Source of the DNA: Candidatus Gottesmanbacteria bacterium RBG_16_37_8
Lineage (GTDB): Bacteria > Patescibacteriota > Microgenomatia > 2-02-FULL-39-11
Direction: 5' to 3'
Length of the DNA stretch: 8,319 nt
Assembly: GCA_001779055.1 (NCBI GenBank)
Contig: MFJA01000083.1
Span: 1-8,319, forward strand
Part shown: in pieces, positions 1 through 5,195 of the stretch
Numbering within the stretch: the first letter of the stretch is position 1
Layout: every line of letters starts with the position of its first letter
The notes under the pieces: generated by a model
Databases searched by the model: none
Seen by the model: only the letters and a program-made list of their open reading frames with translations
What the model was told of the DNA's origin: nothing
Position numbers and translations under genes: made by a program

Positions 1-198
1 CAAAGCATGATAAGCGTTTTTGGCATTGCAAACTTCAATAATCTTAAAAGGCTCAATAGTAAAGCCTTTTTCGCTTAATGTTTTTGTGACATCGTGGGTA
101 TAAAGCACCCTAAATCCTGCCTTTTTTGTTTCCTGTTCGACTGTAGTAACAGCATCATTAAATGATTTCTCTGTAGTTACCGTATAATCAAAATCCAT
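1..198 (-). CDS. DUF302 family protein (C-terminal part outside window)
   Basis: The first 66 codons are present and the gene continues past the left edge. The segment IIEVCNAKNAYHAL near residues 53-66 is the conserved DUF302 signature, including its single cysteine (Cys57), and EKGFTIEPFK precedes it as usual. No signal peptide is visible, so it is probably cytoplasmic. The family is small; it is often found near redox, sulfur or metal-handling genes, but its biochemical role is not settled. It is the last visible gene of a leftward operon, 16 bp after the dsrE-like stop. The ATG at 198 is supported by an AAGGAGG ribosome binding site 7 nt upstream. Family assignment is fairly sure; function is not inferred. 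Confidence 0.8.
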   Translation of the reverse strand, partial: MDFDYTVTTEKSFNDAVTTVEQETKKAGFRVLYTHDVTKTLSEKGFTIEPFKIIEVCNAKNAYHAL

Positions 199-205
199 AA
201 AAATT

Positions 206-212
206 CCTCCTT
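206..212 (-). promoter_or_regulatory. Ribosome binding site of the DUF302 gene
   Basis: AAGGAGG on the minus strand, 7 nt before the ATG at 198, inside the 16-bp gap after the DsrE gene. It is a full anti-Shine-Dalgarno match and shows that this genome uses Shine-Dalgarno initiation for internal operon genes. Confidence 0.85.
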
Positions 213-214
213 TC

Positions 215-538
215 TTAAAATGTTAATACTTTGTCACTTGTTGTTATAAGAGAATATAAATCTTCAATTCCGCCTTTAGGACAATTTTTGCTGTCCTCTC
301 GGTCTCGTATATTCATACAGGTTCCGCAAGCGATGAGTCGGGCTTTCTCTGTCTGTAAAAATCTATCGACCTGTTCTTTTATAATAAATTGTTCCTGATT
401 TACCTGGTCATATTCTACAGCTTCGCCTAAAAGAAAAATATTTACTTCATCACCGTGAGTTAAAGCCAGATTTGCCAGTCTTAAAGCGTTCCAGTTTGTT
501 TCTGTATTTTTAGTAGAAAGAATGATTGATAATTTCAT
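215..538 (-). CDS. DsrE-family sulfur-relay-like protein
   Basis: A complete 107-residue protein with the DsrE/DsrF-like fold pattern: an N-terminal strand MKLSIILST, a helix rich in Asn/Ala/Leu (residues 15-27), then VNIFLLGEAV, and a cysteine motif ACGTCMNIR with Cys71 and Cys74, a third Cys86, and the closing strand SDKVLTF. In characterised DsrE-type proteins a cysteine in the ACGTC region carries persulfide sulfur; whether this one does is inference. Its ATG overlaps the stop of the upstream PadR gene by 4 bp (ATGA) and no Shine-Dalgarno sequence precedes it, so translation is probably coupled to padR. Paired with DUF302 it points to a soluble sulfur, thiol or metal response module. Confidence 0.85.
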   Translation of the reverse strand: MKLSIILSTKNTETNWNALRLANLALTHGDEVNIFLLGEAVEYDQVNQEQFIIKEQVDRFLQTEKARLIACGTCMNIRDREDSKNCPKGGIEDLYSLITTSDKVLTF

Positions 539-903
539 GCTGATTGATTCTTTTGGTAACCCTCTAAAAACCTATGTAAAAGTTTATCTGTACGGATGAG
601 GGAAGAAGAGGCTAACCTTAAAAAGTCTTTGCCTTCCGAAGTTATCGTATAAGTTCTCCTATCCGGACCTCCCTTATTCTTTTCCCAATTTGATTTTACC
701 CAGCCGTCCCTTTCCATCCTCCGCAGAGTCCTGTATAAATCACCAATATCCACTTTCTCACCGCAATGTTTTTCTAAACCCTCCATGAGTCCATAACCGT
801 GAGAAGATCCTTTGGAAAGAAGAAGTAAGATACACGGCTCAATAAAGCGTTCAATGTTACCAAAATCCCTTGACCGGAAAGAACAACCACATGTCTTGCA
901 CAT
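535..903 (-). CDS. PadR-family regulator with N-terminal CxxCGC metal-binding motif
   Basis: A PadR winged-helix repressor of 122 residues. The helix-turn-helix region starts near residue 17 (ERFIEPCILLLLSKG), followed by SHGYGLMEGLE, DIGDLYRTLRRMERDGWV and the wing GGPDRRTYTITSEG. The start is placed at the ATG at 903, not the in-frame ATG at 918, because the latter lies inside a strong -10 box (TATGAT). With this start the protein begins MCKTCGC, with Cys2, Cys5 and Cys7 spaced as in the high-affinity nickel site of HypB (known for E. coli HypB, whose N-terminus is MCTTCGC). A metal-sensing role is inference. The gene heads the padR-dsrE-DUF302 operon and probably represses it through the inverted repeat in its promoter. 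There is no Shine-Dalgarno sequence, and the leader would be only about 4 nt. Confidence 0.85.
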   Translation of the reverse strand: MCKTCGCSFRSRDFGNIERFIEPCILLLLSKGSSHGYGLMEGLEKHCGEKVDIGDLYRTLRRMERDGWVKSNWEKNKGGPDRRTYTITSEGKDFLRLASSSLIRTDKLLHRFLEGYQKNQSA

Positions 904-913
904 ATATGTAAAT

Positions 914-942
914 ATCATATAGTATGTGTACTAACTTGTCAA
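914..942 (-). promoter_or_regulatory. Near-consensus sigma70-type promoter of the padR operon
   Basis: TTGACA (942-937) and TATGAT (919-914) are separated by exactly 17 bp on the minus strand, a perfect -35 and a five-of-six -10. Transcription should start near 907, about 4 nt before the ATG at 903, giving a nearly leaderless mRNA. The upstream ATG at 918 would not be transcribed. Confidence 0.8.
920..933. promoter_or_regulatory. Inverted repeat in the padR promoter spacer (likely operator)
   Basis: TAGTA-TGTG-TACTA is a perfect 5-bp inverted repeat with a 4-bp centre, lying between the -35 and -10 boxes of the padR promoter. A repressor bound there would block polymerase. Autoregulation by the PadR protein is the simplest reading; this is inferred from position only. 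Confidence 0.6.
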
Positions 943-1036
943 TTTTCCAGTTGAATACACAAAAATAGTTAAGTCAATGCTGTAACAAGGTAATTCAGGG
1001 TATAAAAATTGTAAGCTTTGAAATTTAAAATATCGT

Positions 1037-1065
1037 TTGAATCGTTAAATTGTAACTGTTACACT
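1037..1065 (+). promoter_or_regulatory. Promoter of the amidase gene
   Basis: TTGAAT (1037-1042), a 17-bp spacer and TACACT (1060-1065). The predicted start at about 1072 is one base before the GTG start codon at 1073. Both boxes match four of six consensus bases, so the call rests partly on spacing and on the repeated arrangement seen at other genes here. Confidence 0.5.
1051..1063. promoter_or_regulatory. Palindrome TGTAAC-T-GTTACA over the amidase -10 region
   Basis: A perfect 6-bp inverted repeat with one central base, overlapping the spacer and first bases of the -10 box of the amidase promoter. The position suits a repressor operator. The cognate regulator is unknown. Confidence 0.5.
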
Positions 1066-1072
1066 ATTTTTA

Positions 1073-1690
1073 GTGAAAGTTAAATTATTTTTATTCTTAC
1101 TTCTGATTACGGTATTTGTCCCTCATGCTTTTGCAGCAAAACCTATACCGCCCTCCCCAATTCCTAATTCAGTATGTATTGATGCCGGCCACGGCGGGGC
1201 AGATTCAGGAACATCGAATAACGATCTTATAGAAAAAAATGTTAACTTGGATGTCGCAATACTTCTGGAAACCAAACTTACAGGTGCAGGTTATAAAGTA
1301 TTTATGACAAGGAGAGGCGATGAAAATCTTTCCAATGCAGACCGATATAATTTTTGCAATGATAATAGAGCATCAATTTTAATATCCATCCATCATAACG
1401 GTTCAAGTGATACCTTTGTCGATTTTACATCTGCACTTTATATGAAGAAATCAGATGTAGCTTTGGCAAATATAGTTTCCAATGAGGTATCCAACCAACT
1501 AGGTATTACCAACCATGGAATTTCAAGATTCGCTTCCGGGGTACTTCTCAAAGCAAATATGCCGGCTACAATCTCAGAAGGTTTTTTCCTTACCAGCTCT
1601 AATGAATATAACCTGATTAAAACAAGTTACCGATTAGACCAGGAAGCAAACGCCCTGCTTTCTGCTATTCAAACATACTTTGGAAAATAA
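1073..1690 (+). CDS. Secreted N-acetylmuramoyl-L-alanine amidase (Amidase_3)
   Basis: 205 residues. A signal peptide (MKVK, then a Leu/Phe core, PHAFA) predicts cleavage after about Ala21, followed by a short Pro-rich stretch and one catalytic domain. Zinc ligands of the AmiC/CwlM fold are visible: His40 in DAGHGG, Glu54 in LIEKN and His107 in SIHHN; the catalytic glutamate is Glu169 in SEGFF. All key residues are present, so it should cleave the MurNAc-L-Ala bond in cell-wall peptidoglycan, acting outside the cytoplasm. No cell-wall-binding domain is fused to it. It starts with GTG and has no Shine-Dalgarno sequence; the -10 box ends 7 nt before the start, which suggests a leaderless message. 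It is transcribed alone, divergent from padR, and followed by a terminator-like hairpin. Confidence 0.9.
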   Translation: MKVKLFLFLLLITVFVPHAFAAKPIPPSPIPNSVCIDAGHGGADSGTSNNDLIEKNVNLDVAILLETKLTGAGYKVFMTRRGDENLSNADRYNFCNDNRASILISIHHNGSSDTFVDFTSALYMKKSDVALANIVSNEVSNQLGITNHGISRFASGVLLKANMPATISEGFFLTSSNEYNLIKTSYRLDQEANALLSAIQTYFGK

Positions 1691-1718
1691 AGTTGTAAAT
1701 TCCGAATAAAATCGAAGC

Positions 1719-1786
1719 AATCCGTAGAAATGCTCCCCAACGTTTGCGCACTGGGGAATTATTTTATTGAAACAGAGGATGAGTTC
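1719..1786 (+). repeat. Possible decayed copy of the 118-bp dispersed repeat
   Basis: The stretch from 1719 to 1738 matches 8219-8239, the left end and left flank of the copy at 8233, apart from one missing T. After it most of the repeat is absent, then TGGGGAATT and TTGAAACAGAG resemble the 3' third of other copies with about 8 extra bases. It looks like an internally deleted remnant. Part of it is also the amidase terminator hairpin, so the resemblance could be partly fortuitous. Confidence 0.35.
1734..1767 (+). terminator. Probable terminator of the amidase gene
   Basis: TCCCCA (1734-1739) pairs with TGGGGA (1752-1757) around a 12-nt loop, followed by an A/T tail ATTATTTTAT. It lies 43 bp after the amidase stop. 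The stem is only 6 bp with a long loop, so it is moderate evidence. From here to 1911 I see only AT-rich sequence with no other convincing signal. Confidence 0.5.
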
Positions 1787-1911
1787 CAACCGATCTTCAT
1801 ATAGTGTTTATTTGTTGGGACGAATTTCGGATATCACACTCTGAAGATTCTATTGAAGATACAGAGATTTTTTTCAAATAAATCATTTATTAATACAATA
1901 AATCATTCCTC

Positions 1912-2406
1912 TTAATATTCTATTGATTCAAATTCGGATGTTATTGTACCTGTATCTTTTTTTATTGTTTTTCCATCTTCAATCACTTCATATTTATATT
2001 CTGATATTCCAAATACTCCATGTATTTTTACCGGTCCTGTATGAGCTTCTACATATCTATTCATTCCTAACTCAGGAGGAATTTGCTGATTATAAGCGGT
2101 GCCAACTAATTCATCAGTGCTAAATGCTGTTTCTGTAATAAAACTTCCCTCTTTATTATAGAGTGATATGGATATTTTGCCTTTAAATGATGCAGATCCA
2201 TGGTTTCTAATATCAAAAAAATAACGATATTTATCATTAATTTCTTTAACTATTTTACTTTGAAAGATTATATCTGATTTTTTTAAATTAATTGATACTG
2301 TCGGGGTTAATTTCGGTGTAGATGTCGGACTCAAATTAACTGCTGGTGATGGGTTTGTTGAAGGGGTAACTGATAAGGTTAATGTTTCAGTAGGAATAGG
2401 AGTAGG
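1912..2406 (-). pseudogene. 5'-truncated surface protein: Pro/Thr linker plus C-terminal beta domain
   Basis: The open frame ends in a beta-rich domain of about 120 residues (KYRYFFDIRNHGSA, KGKISISLYNKEG and a closing FGISEYKYEVIED region) that resembles small extracellular beta-sandwich domains. It is preceded by a Pro/Thr/Ser linker. The linker reads upstream without a start codon as far as a TAA at 2407-2409, and directly before that TAA the same frame gives MKNISLTP, so the TAA interrupts the linker. Signal peptide and promoter are missing, and the fic gene begins 39 bp upstream. The only candidate start, TTG at 2334, sits in the linker without a ribosome binding site. I read this as a remnant of an exported linker protein. 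If the TAA were a sequence error, an N-terminus would still be missing. Confidence 0.55.
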
Positions 2407-2444
2407 TTATGGAGTTAATGAAATGTTTTTCATTATTGGCAGTT

Positions 2445-3500
2445 TCAAATCCGAAAATAGTTAGAGTTTGAAAATATCAACTGATCAGTAAAAATTCTTT
2501 TGAATGCAGAAATTATATTCTGTTCATAAAATAAAATAAGCGCCTTTTTGTATTCAAGCTCGTCTACATTCCGAAAAGATATAGGAATAATATCATTGGC
2601 AATAAGAATAGAATTGGCCAGTATTCTTCCGGTTCTTTTATTTCCGTCAATAAATGGCTGAAGATATGAGATGAGACAAACAGCAATTAGAGCTTTTGAC
2701 ACAGGATAGATTTCATTATTTATTACCTCAAGGAGTTCTGATAAATATTCATTTAATAATTTATTATTTTTCGGCGGAAGGTAGTTTGTTCCTGTAATCG
2801 CCACCGGCTGAGACCTGATATTTTCGGATACACCTAGATCCTTAATCAGAATTGAATGAATTTTCAATATTATCTCAATAGATAAATTACGAAAAATGCC
2901 GGAATTATTCAAAACATAATTCAGTGCATCTTTATGATTAAGAATCATTATAGCCTCCTCTTTATTACGGCCTTCTGCTTCCTTTTTATTTATTATCAGC
3001 TGCTCTGTCTCAAGCAAAGTGTAAGTGTTTCCTTCAATCCTTGAAGATTTCCAGGCAAAATCAATCGTAATTCTCTCTATCTCTTTTTGATAAATGTTTG
3101 GATCAAGAACAGCCTTTTTTTGGGAAAGTTTGTTGAGTTTCTCTGACAATGATTGCATTTCACCTGCGGAGAAGAGTTTGTAAAGTCTTTTGAAAACTGT
3201 TTCCTTAAAAGATTCTCCTGCAAATTGCCTTATATTGGATTTTTCTGAAAAATAATCACCAAGACTGATAGGAAGAAACATACGGTTTTTTTCATTCAGC
3301 TGATATTTTACAGCCCGGCCTGTTCCTGTTACCAGAATCCATTCTTTTTCAATAAGATCATTTAAGTCTCGGATGAGAGTGATTTTCGATATGGGATAAG
3401 TCTTTCTAAACCAAGTTGCAATATCTGCCCTGCCGTATGATCTAATCAGCAATAAATTGATAATATGCTGTTGTCTTTTGGAGATTACCGTTTCATTCAT
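2445..3500 (-). CDS. Fic-family protein with N-terminal winged helix; catalytic His replaced by Gln
   Basis: 351 residues. Residues 1-80 form a winged-helix DNA-binding region (KRQQHIINLLLIRSYGRADI, then SKITLIRDLNDLIEKEWI and GTGRAVKYQL). Residues 135-340 form the Fic domain. The regulatory motif is kept: SSRIEG (152-157) fits the inhibitory [S/T]xxxE[G/N]. The active-site loop reads QPFIDGNKRTGR (281-292), whereas AMP-transferring Fic proteins have HxFx(D/E)GN(G/K)RxxR. The codon is CAG, one base from His. The loop is otherwise intact, so AMP transfer may be lost or altered rather than the gene being dead. No antitoxin gene lies beside it. The start at 3500 has no Shine-Dalgarno sequence and lies just downstream of a strong palindrome, suggesting self-regulation through the winged helix. 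Confidence 0.85.
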   Translation of the reverse strand: MNETVISKRQQHIINLLLIRSYGRADIATWFRKTYPISKITLIRDLNDLIEKEWILVTGTGRAVKYQLNEKNRMFLPISLGDYFSEKSNIRQFAGESFKETVFKRLYKLFSAGEMQSLSEKLNKLSQKKAVLDPNIYQKEIERITIDFAWKSSRIEGNTYTLLETEQLIINKKEAEGRNKEEAIMILNHKDALNYVLNNSGIFRNLSIEIILKIHSILIKDLGVSENIRSQPVAITGTNYLPPKNNKLLNEYLSELLEVINNEIYPVSKALIAVCLISYLQPFIDGNKRTGRILANSILIANDIIPISFRNVDELEYKKALILFYEQNIISAFKRIFTDQLIFSNSNYFRI

Positions 3501-3510
3501 ATATGTTTAT

Positions 3511-3549
3511 CGTATCATAATGATACGCAAAATCATACCTTTTGATACG
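3511..3549. promoter_or_regulatory. Operator region upstream of the fic gene
   Basis: CGTATCA-TAA-TGATACG (3511-3527) is a perfect 7-bp inverted repeat with a 3-bp centre, 10 bp before the fic ATG. A third identical half-site TGATACG lies at 3543-3549, its start exactly 22 bp from the start of the previous one, so all lie on one face of the helix. TATGAT on the minus strand inside the palindrome (3519-3514) could be the -10 box, though I see no good -35. Binding here would control fic. Confidence 0.65.
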
Positions 3550-3566
3550 AAAAAAATAATATACCC

Positions 3567-3743
3567 ATGGTTAAAAAGGCCAATTGCAGTAATATGGGTA
3601 GAATTACGGGTAACTCGCTCCCCGTCCCTAGGATTAATATACCCTTAGATTTCAGCTCAATAATTCAGGCTTTTCAGGATTTAAGGTATATTGGGGAATT
3701 AAGGCAGAGATGGGAGGAAATTAAGAGATTGCAACTCATCTAA
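3567..3743 (+). CDS. Small ORF (58 aa) spanning a 118-bp repeat copy; coding status uncertain
   Basis: An open frame from ATG 3567 (a second in-frame ATG is at 3594) to TAA 3741. It contains all 39 codons of the repeat element, with PRINIPLDF, AFQDLRYIGEL and QRWEEIKRLQ, and ends LI. The predicted protein is soluble, and its second half is a charged amphipathic helix. No ribosome binding site precedes either ATG. Among the complete copies this is the only one with an ATG-started, uninterrupted frame. The codon-level conservation described for the repeats shows that the sequence was coding in its ancestry; that this copy is translated is unproven. It matches no family that I recognise. Confidence 0.3.
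   Translation: MVKKANCSNMGRITGNSLPVPRINIPLDFSSIIQAFQDLRYIGELRQRWEEIKRLQLI
3617..3734 (+). repeat. 118-bp dispersed repeat, copy 1
   Basis: This copy runs from GCTCCCC to TTGCAA and lies between fic and osmC. It aligns base for base, without gaps, with copies 2, 3 and 4. The frame beginning at 3618 reads 39 sense codons. By hand count it differs from copy 4 at 23 of 117 codon bases, 14 of them third positions. In codons 11-36 the figure is 10 of 11. Confidence 0.9.
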
Positions 3744-3770
3744 CCTCTGTTTAAATCAGAAGAAGTATAC

Positions 3771-3803
3771 AAAATCCCCCAAGGTTATAACTTGGAGGAT
3801 TTT
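3771..3803 (-). terminator. Strong terminator of the osmC gene, possibly bidirectional
   Basis: AAAATCCCCCAAG (3771-3783) pairs with CTTGGAGGATTTT (3791-3803) with a single mismatch around a 7-nt loop. Read leftwards it ends in TTTT and lies 30 bp after the osmC stop. The A/T ends on both sides would also stop rightward transcripts from the repeat region. Confidence 0.85.
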
Positions 3804-3833
3804 GCAAATATGTCAAGACTTTTTAAACATGTT

Positions 3834-4394
3834 TCATCCCTTCTTTTCAATCACCAGCTTGGATGAATAATTAATCGCTCGTAAAGAATCCTTCACGGGA
3901 GATAGGTCCTCAGCCATCTGTTTGACTTTCTCCAAAATCTCTTTAGGAGCTTTACTTTTTACAAAATGAGTCACTTGGATTTTCTGGAATCCTGGCTTCA
4001 CCTTACCTGGTTCCGGTAATCCCAGCATACCTTGAGGATCAAGATCGCCTTCAACTTCTATTCTTACACTATCAAGCGGAACGCCGAGAGCGGCGCCATT
4101 GACACCCCAACCACCAGCAATGCAGTGGCCCAATGCACTCAGGGTTACCTCTACCGCCGATGGTCCCTTATCAGTACCCAAAAATTCTTTAGGGTGGTCG
4201 CCCTCAACTTTGAATGTCTTGTGCTTGAGCATCGCCCCACCAACTTTGAAATTACTGGTTTCTGCTACGACATTGAAACCACTCTTCCATGTACTTGTAG
4301 CGTAGAATGTTGATTGGACTCCCGCAGGGTTACGTTTCACATTCTCAACCAGTTTCACAATATTGTTCACATCTAGTCCATTTACTACTGTCAT
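3834..4394 (-). CDS. OsmC-family protein, long (YhfA-like) form
   Basis: 186 residues from the ATG at 4394, which has a G-rich ribosome binding site 9 nt upstream; an ATG at 4457 lies further upstream, on the far side of the likely promoter. The N-terminal 45 residues (VNGLDVNNIVKLVENVKRNP, then TWKSGFNVVAE) are typical of the roughly 180-residue OsmC group. The core GPSAVEVTLSALGHCIAGG (78-95) carries the conserved Cys91. The second cysteine of the classic OsmC/Ohr peroxidase pair is absent: that region reads LSPVKDS, with Ser165. It may therefore act on thiols or electrophiles through one cysteine rather than as a standard two-cysteine organic hydroperoxide reductase. It is cytoplasmic and divergent from a Crp/Fnr regulator that probably controls it. 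Confidence 0.9.
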   Translation of the reverse strand: MTVVNGLDVNNIVKLVENVKRNPAGVQSTFYATSTWKSGFNVVAETSNFKVGGAMLKHKTFKVEGDHPKEFLGTDKGPSAVEVTLSALGHCIAGGWGVNGAALGVPLDSVRIEVEGDLDPQGMLGLPEPGKVKPGFQKIQVTHFVKSKAPKEILEKVKQMAEDLSPVKDSLRAINYSSKLVIEKKG

Positions 4395-4403
4395 AATATT
4401 TTT

Positions 4404-4410
4404 CACCCCC
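4404..4410 (-). promoter_or_regulatory. Ribosome binding site that fixes the osmC start
   Basis: GGGGGTG on the minus strand, in the context AAGGGGGTGA, is one base from the ideal AAGGAGGTGA and lies 9 nt before the ATG at 4394. It supports this start over the ATG at 4457. Confidence 0.7.
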
Positions 4411-4421
4411 TTTCTTGCTTG

Positions 4422-4440
4422 ATAATACTGTGAGACAGTA
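4422..4440 (-). promoter_or_regulatory. Probable osmC -10 box and overlapping inverted repeat
   Basis: TATTAT on the minus strand (4427-4422) would start transcription near 4415, giving a leader of about 20 nt with the ribosome binding site. No recognisable -35 lies 16-18 bp upstream, which fits an activator-dependent promoter. Immediately beside it TACTGT-GAG-ACAGTA (4426-4440) is a perfect 6-bp inverted repeat, a possible second operator. Confidence 0.45.
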
Positions 4441-4471
4441 AGCCCTCGCCGTAACAATCCTTACTCTTTTG

Positions 4472-4489
4472 CTGTAAAAATTCTTACAG
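4472..4489. promoter_or_regulatory. Crp/Fnr-type operator between osmC and its divergent regulator
   Basis: CTGTAA-N6-TTACAG is a perfect inverted repeat. Its TGTAA-N6-TTACA core has the same geometry as the Crp site TGTGA-N6-TCACA. It lies between osmC and the Crp/Fnr gene. Its centre is about 65 bp upstream of the predicted osmC start, within the range used by class I activators, and about 34 bp before the predicted crp start, where it would overlap the -35 region and allow self-control. The regulator's own recognition sequence is inferred, not known. Confidence 0.7.
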
Positions 4490-4498
4490 ATGTATTTT

Positions 4499-4507
4499 TG
4501 CTATACT
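4499..4507 (+). promoter_or_regulatory. Extended -10 promoter of the Crp/Fnr gene
   Basis: TG-C-TATACT is an extended -10 element; the -35 region is poor (AATTCT at 4479-4484). Predicted transcription begins at 4514, which is the first base of the GTG start codon, so the message would be leaderless. The upstream ATG at 4490 lies before this promoter. Confidence 0.55.
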
Positions 4508-4513
4508 GGGGGC

Positions 4514-5179
4514 GTGGATCAAGAAGTAAAAACAAAGCTTAGTAACTTCTTTCAGAGAGGGAAAATCCTCACCTATAAAAAGGGAGAGATAATCATTCGC
4601 CCGGAAGATATTCCCCAAGGAGTGTATTTCGTTAAAAACGGTTATGTTCGAACGTACGCACTTCTTGAAGATGGCAGGGAAGTTGTTCTCACGATCGCTC
4701 AACACGGAGGTTATTTTCCTGTGGCTTGGGCTTTAGGCAATCAACCCAATCATTACTATTTCGAGGCTCTTTCTGATACTGTACTTCAGCGTGTATCTAA
4801 AGTGGAAATATTGGAATATCTGACGGCCAATCCGGACATTCTCTTTGAACTCATCAAATACATCACTGACTGTCAAGACCGCTTGTTAATACACATTGAG
4901 AAGGTCCTTTCGGGCACATCAAAACAAAGAGTTATGGCGATGTTGTCTATTCTCGCCGGACATTTCGGTGAAGAAAACAAACAGTCTCAAACACTCATTA
5001 ACATTCCCTTGACCCATCAAGATATAGCGAATCTTACTTGCTTAACACGCGAAACAGTCAGTATGCATATGTCAAAATTAAAAAAAAAGAAACTTCTCTG
5101 GTATAACTACAATCAGGTACTCGTAGACCTGCCAAAACTTGACAAGGAGTTAGAAAAAAACACATCAGCAAATAAGTAA
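4514..5179 (+). CDS. Crp/Fnr-family transcriptional regulator
   Basis: 221 residues from the GTG at 4514; an ATG at 4490 would add eight residues but lies upstream of the likely promoter. The N-terminal half is a cyclic-nucleotide-binding-type beta barrel (KGEIIIRPEDIPQGVYFVKNGYVRTYALLEDGREVVLTI, residues 23-61, in separate strands), followed by the long dimer helix (105-132). The C-terminal helix-turn-helix is LTHQDIANLTCLTRETVSMH (166-185). The GELAL/RAATV-type cAMP contacts of Crp are not apparent, nor is the N-terminal cysteine cluster of Fnr, so the signal is unknown. Cys120 and Cys176 are the only cysteines. It is divergent from osmC, with a perfect Crp-geometry palindrome between them, so it likely controls osmC and itself. 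Confidence 0.9.
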   Translation: MDQEVKTKLSNFFQRGKILTYKKGEIIIRPEDIPQGVYFVKNGYVRTYALLEDGREVVLTIAQHGGYFPVAWALGNQPNHYYFEALSDTVLQRVSKVEILEYLTANPDILFELIKYITDCQDRLLIHIEKVLSGTSKQRVMAMLSILAGHFGEENKQSQTLINIPLTHQDIANLTCLTRETVSMHMSKLKKKKLLWYNYNQVLVDLPKLDKELEKNTSANK

Positions 5180-5195
5180 CTCCATTTGTCCATCA

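Noticed and set aside
1783..1821. GTTCCAAC...GTTGGGAC inverted repeat
   Set aside because: Seven of eight bases pair across a 23-nt loop with no T tract; likely chance in AT-rich intergenic DNA.
2407..2409. TAA in the Pro/Thr linker as evidence for stop-codon reassignment
   Set aside because: All other genes use TAA, TAG and TGA as ordinary terminators, and the gene also lacks an export signal and promoter, so damage is simpler.
3457..3648. 63-codon plus-strand frame over the fic start and operator
   Set aside because: It overlaps the fic 5' end and palindromes in another frame and has no ribosome binding site or family resemblance.
3617..3734. Insertion sequence or MITE
   Set aside because: No terminal inverted repeats or target duplications could be seen at the ends of any copy, and no transposase gene is in the window.
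4032..4313. Plus-strand open frames opposite osmC
   Set aside because: They lie wholly inside a well-recognised OsmC gene and show no family features or initiation signals.
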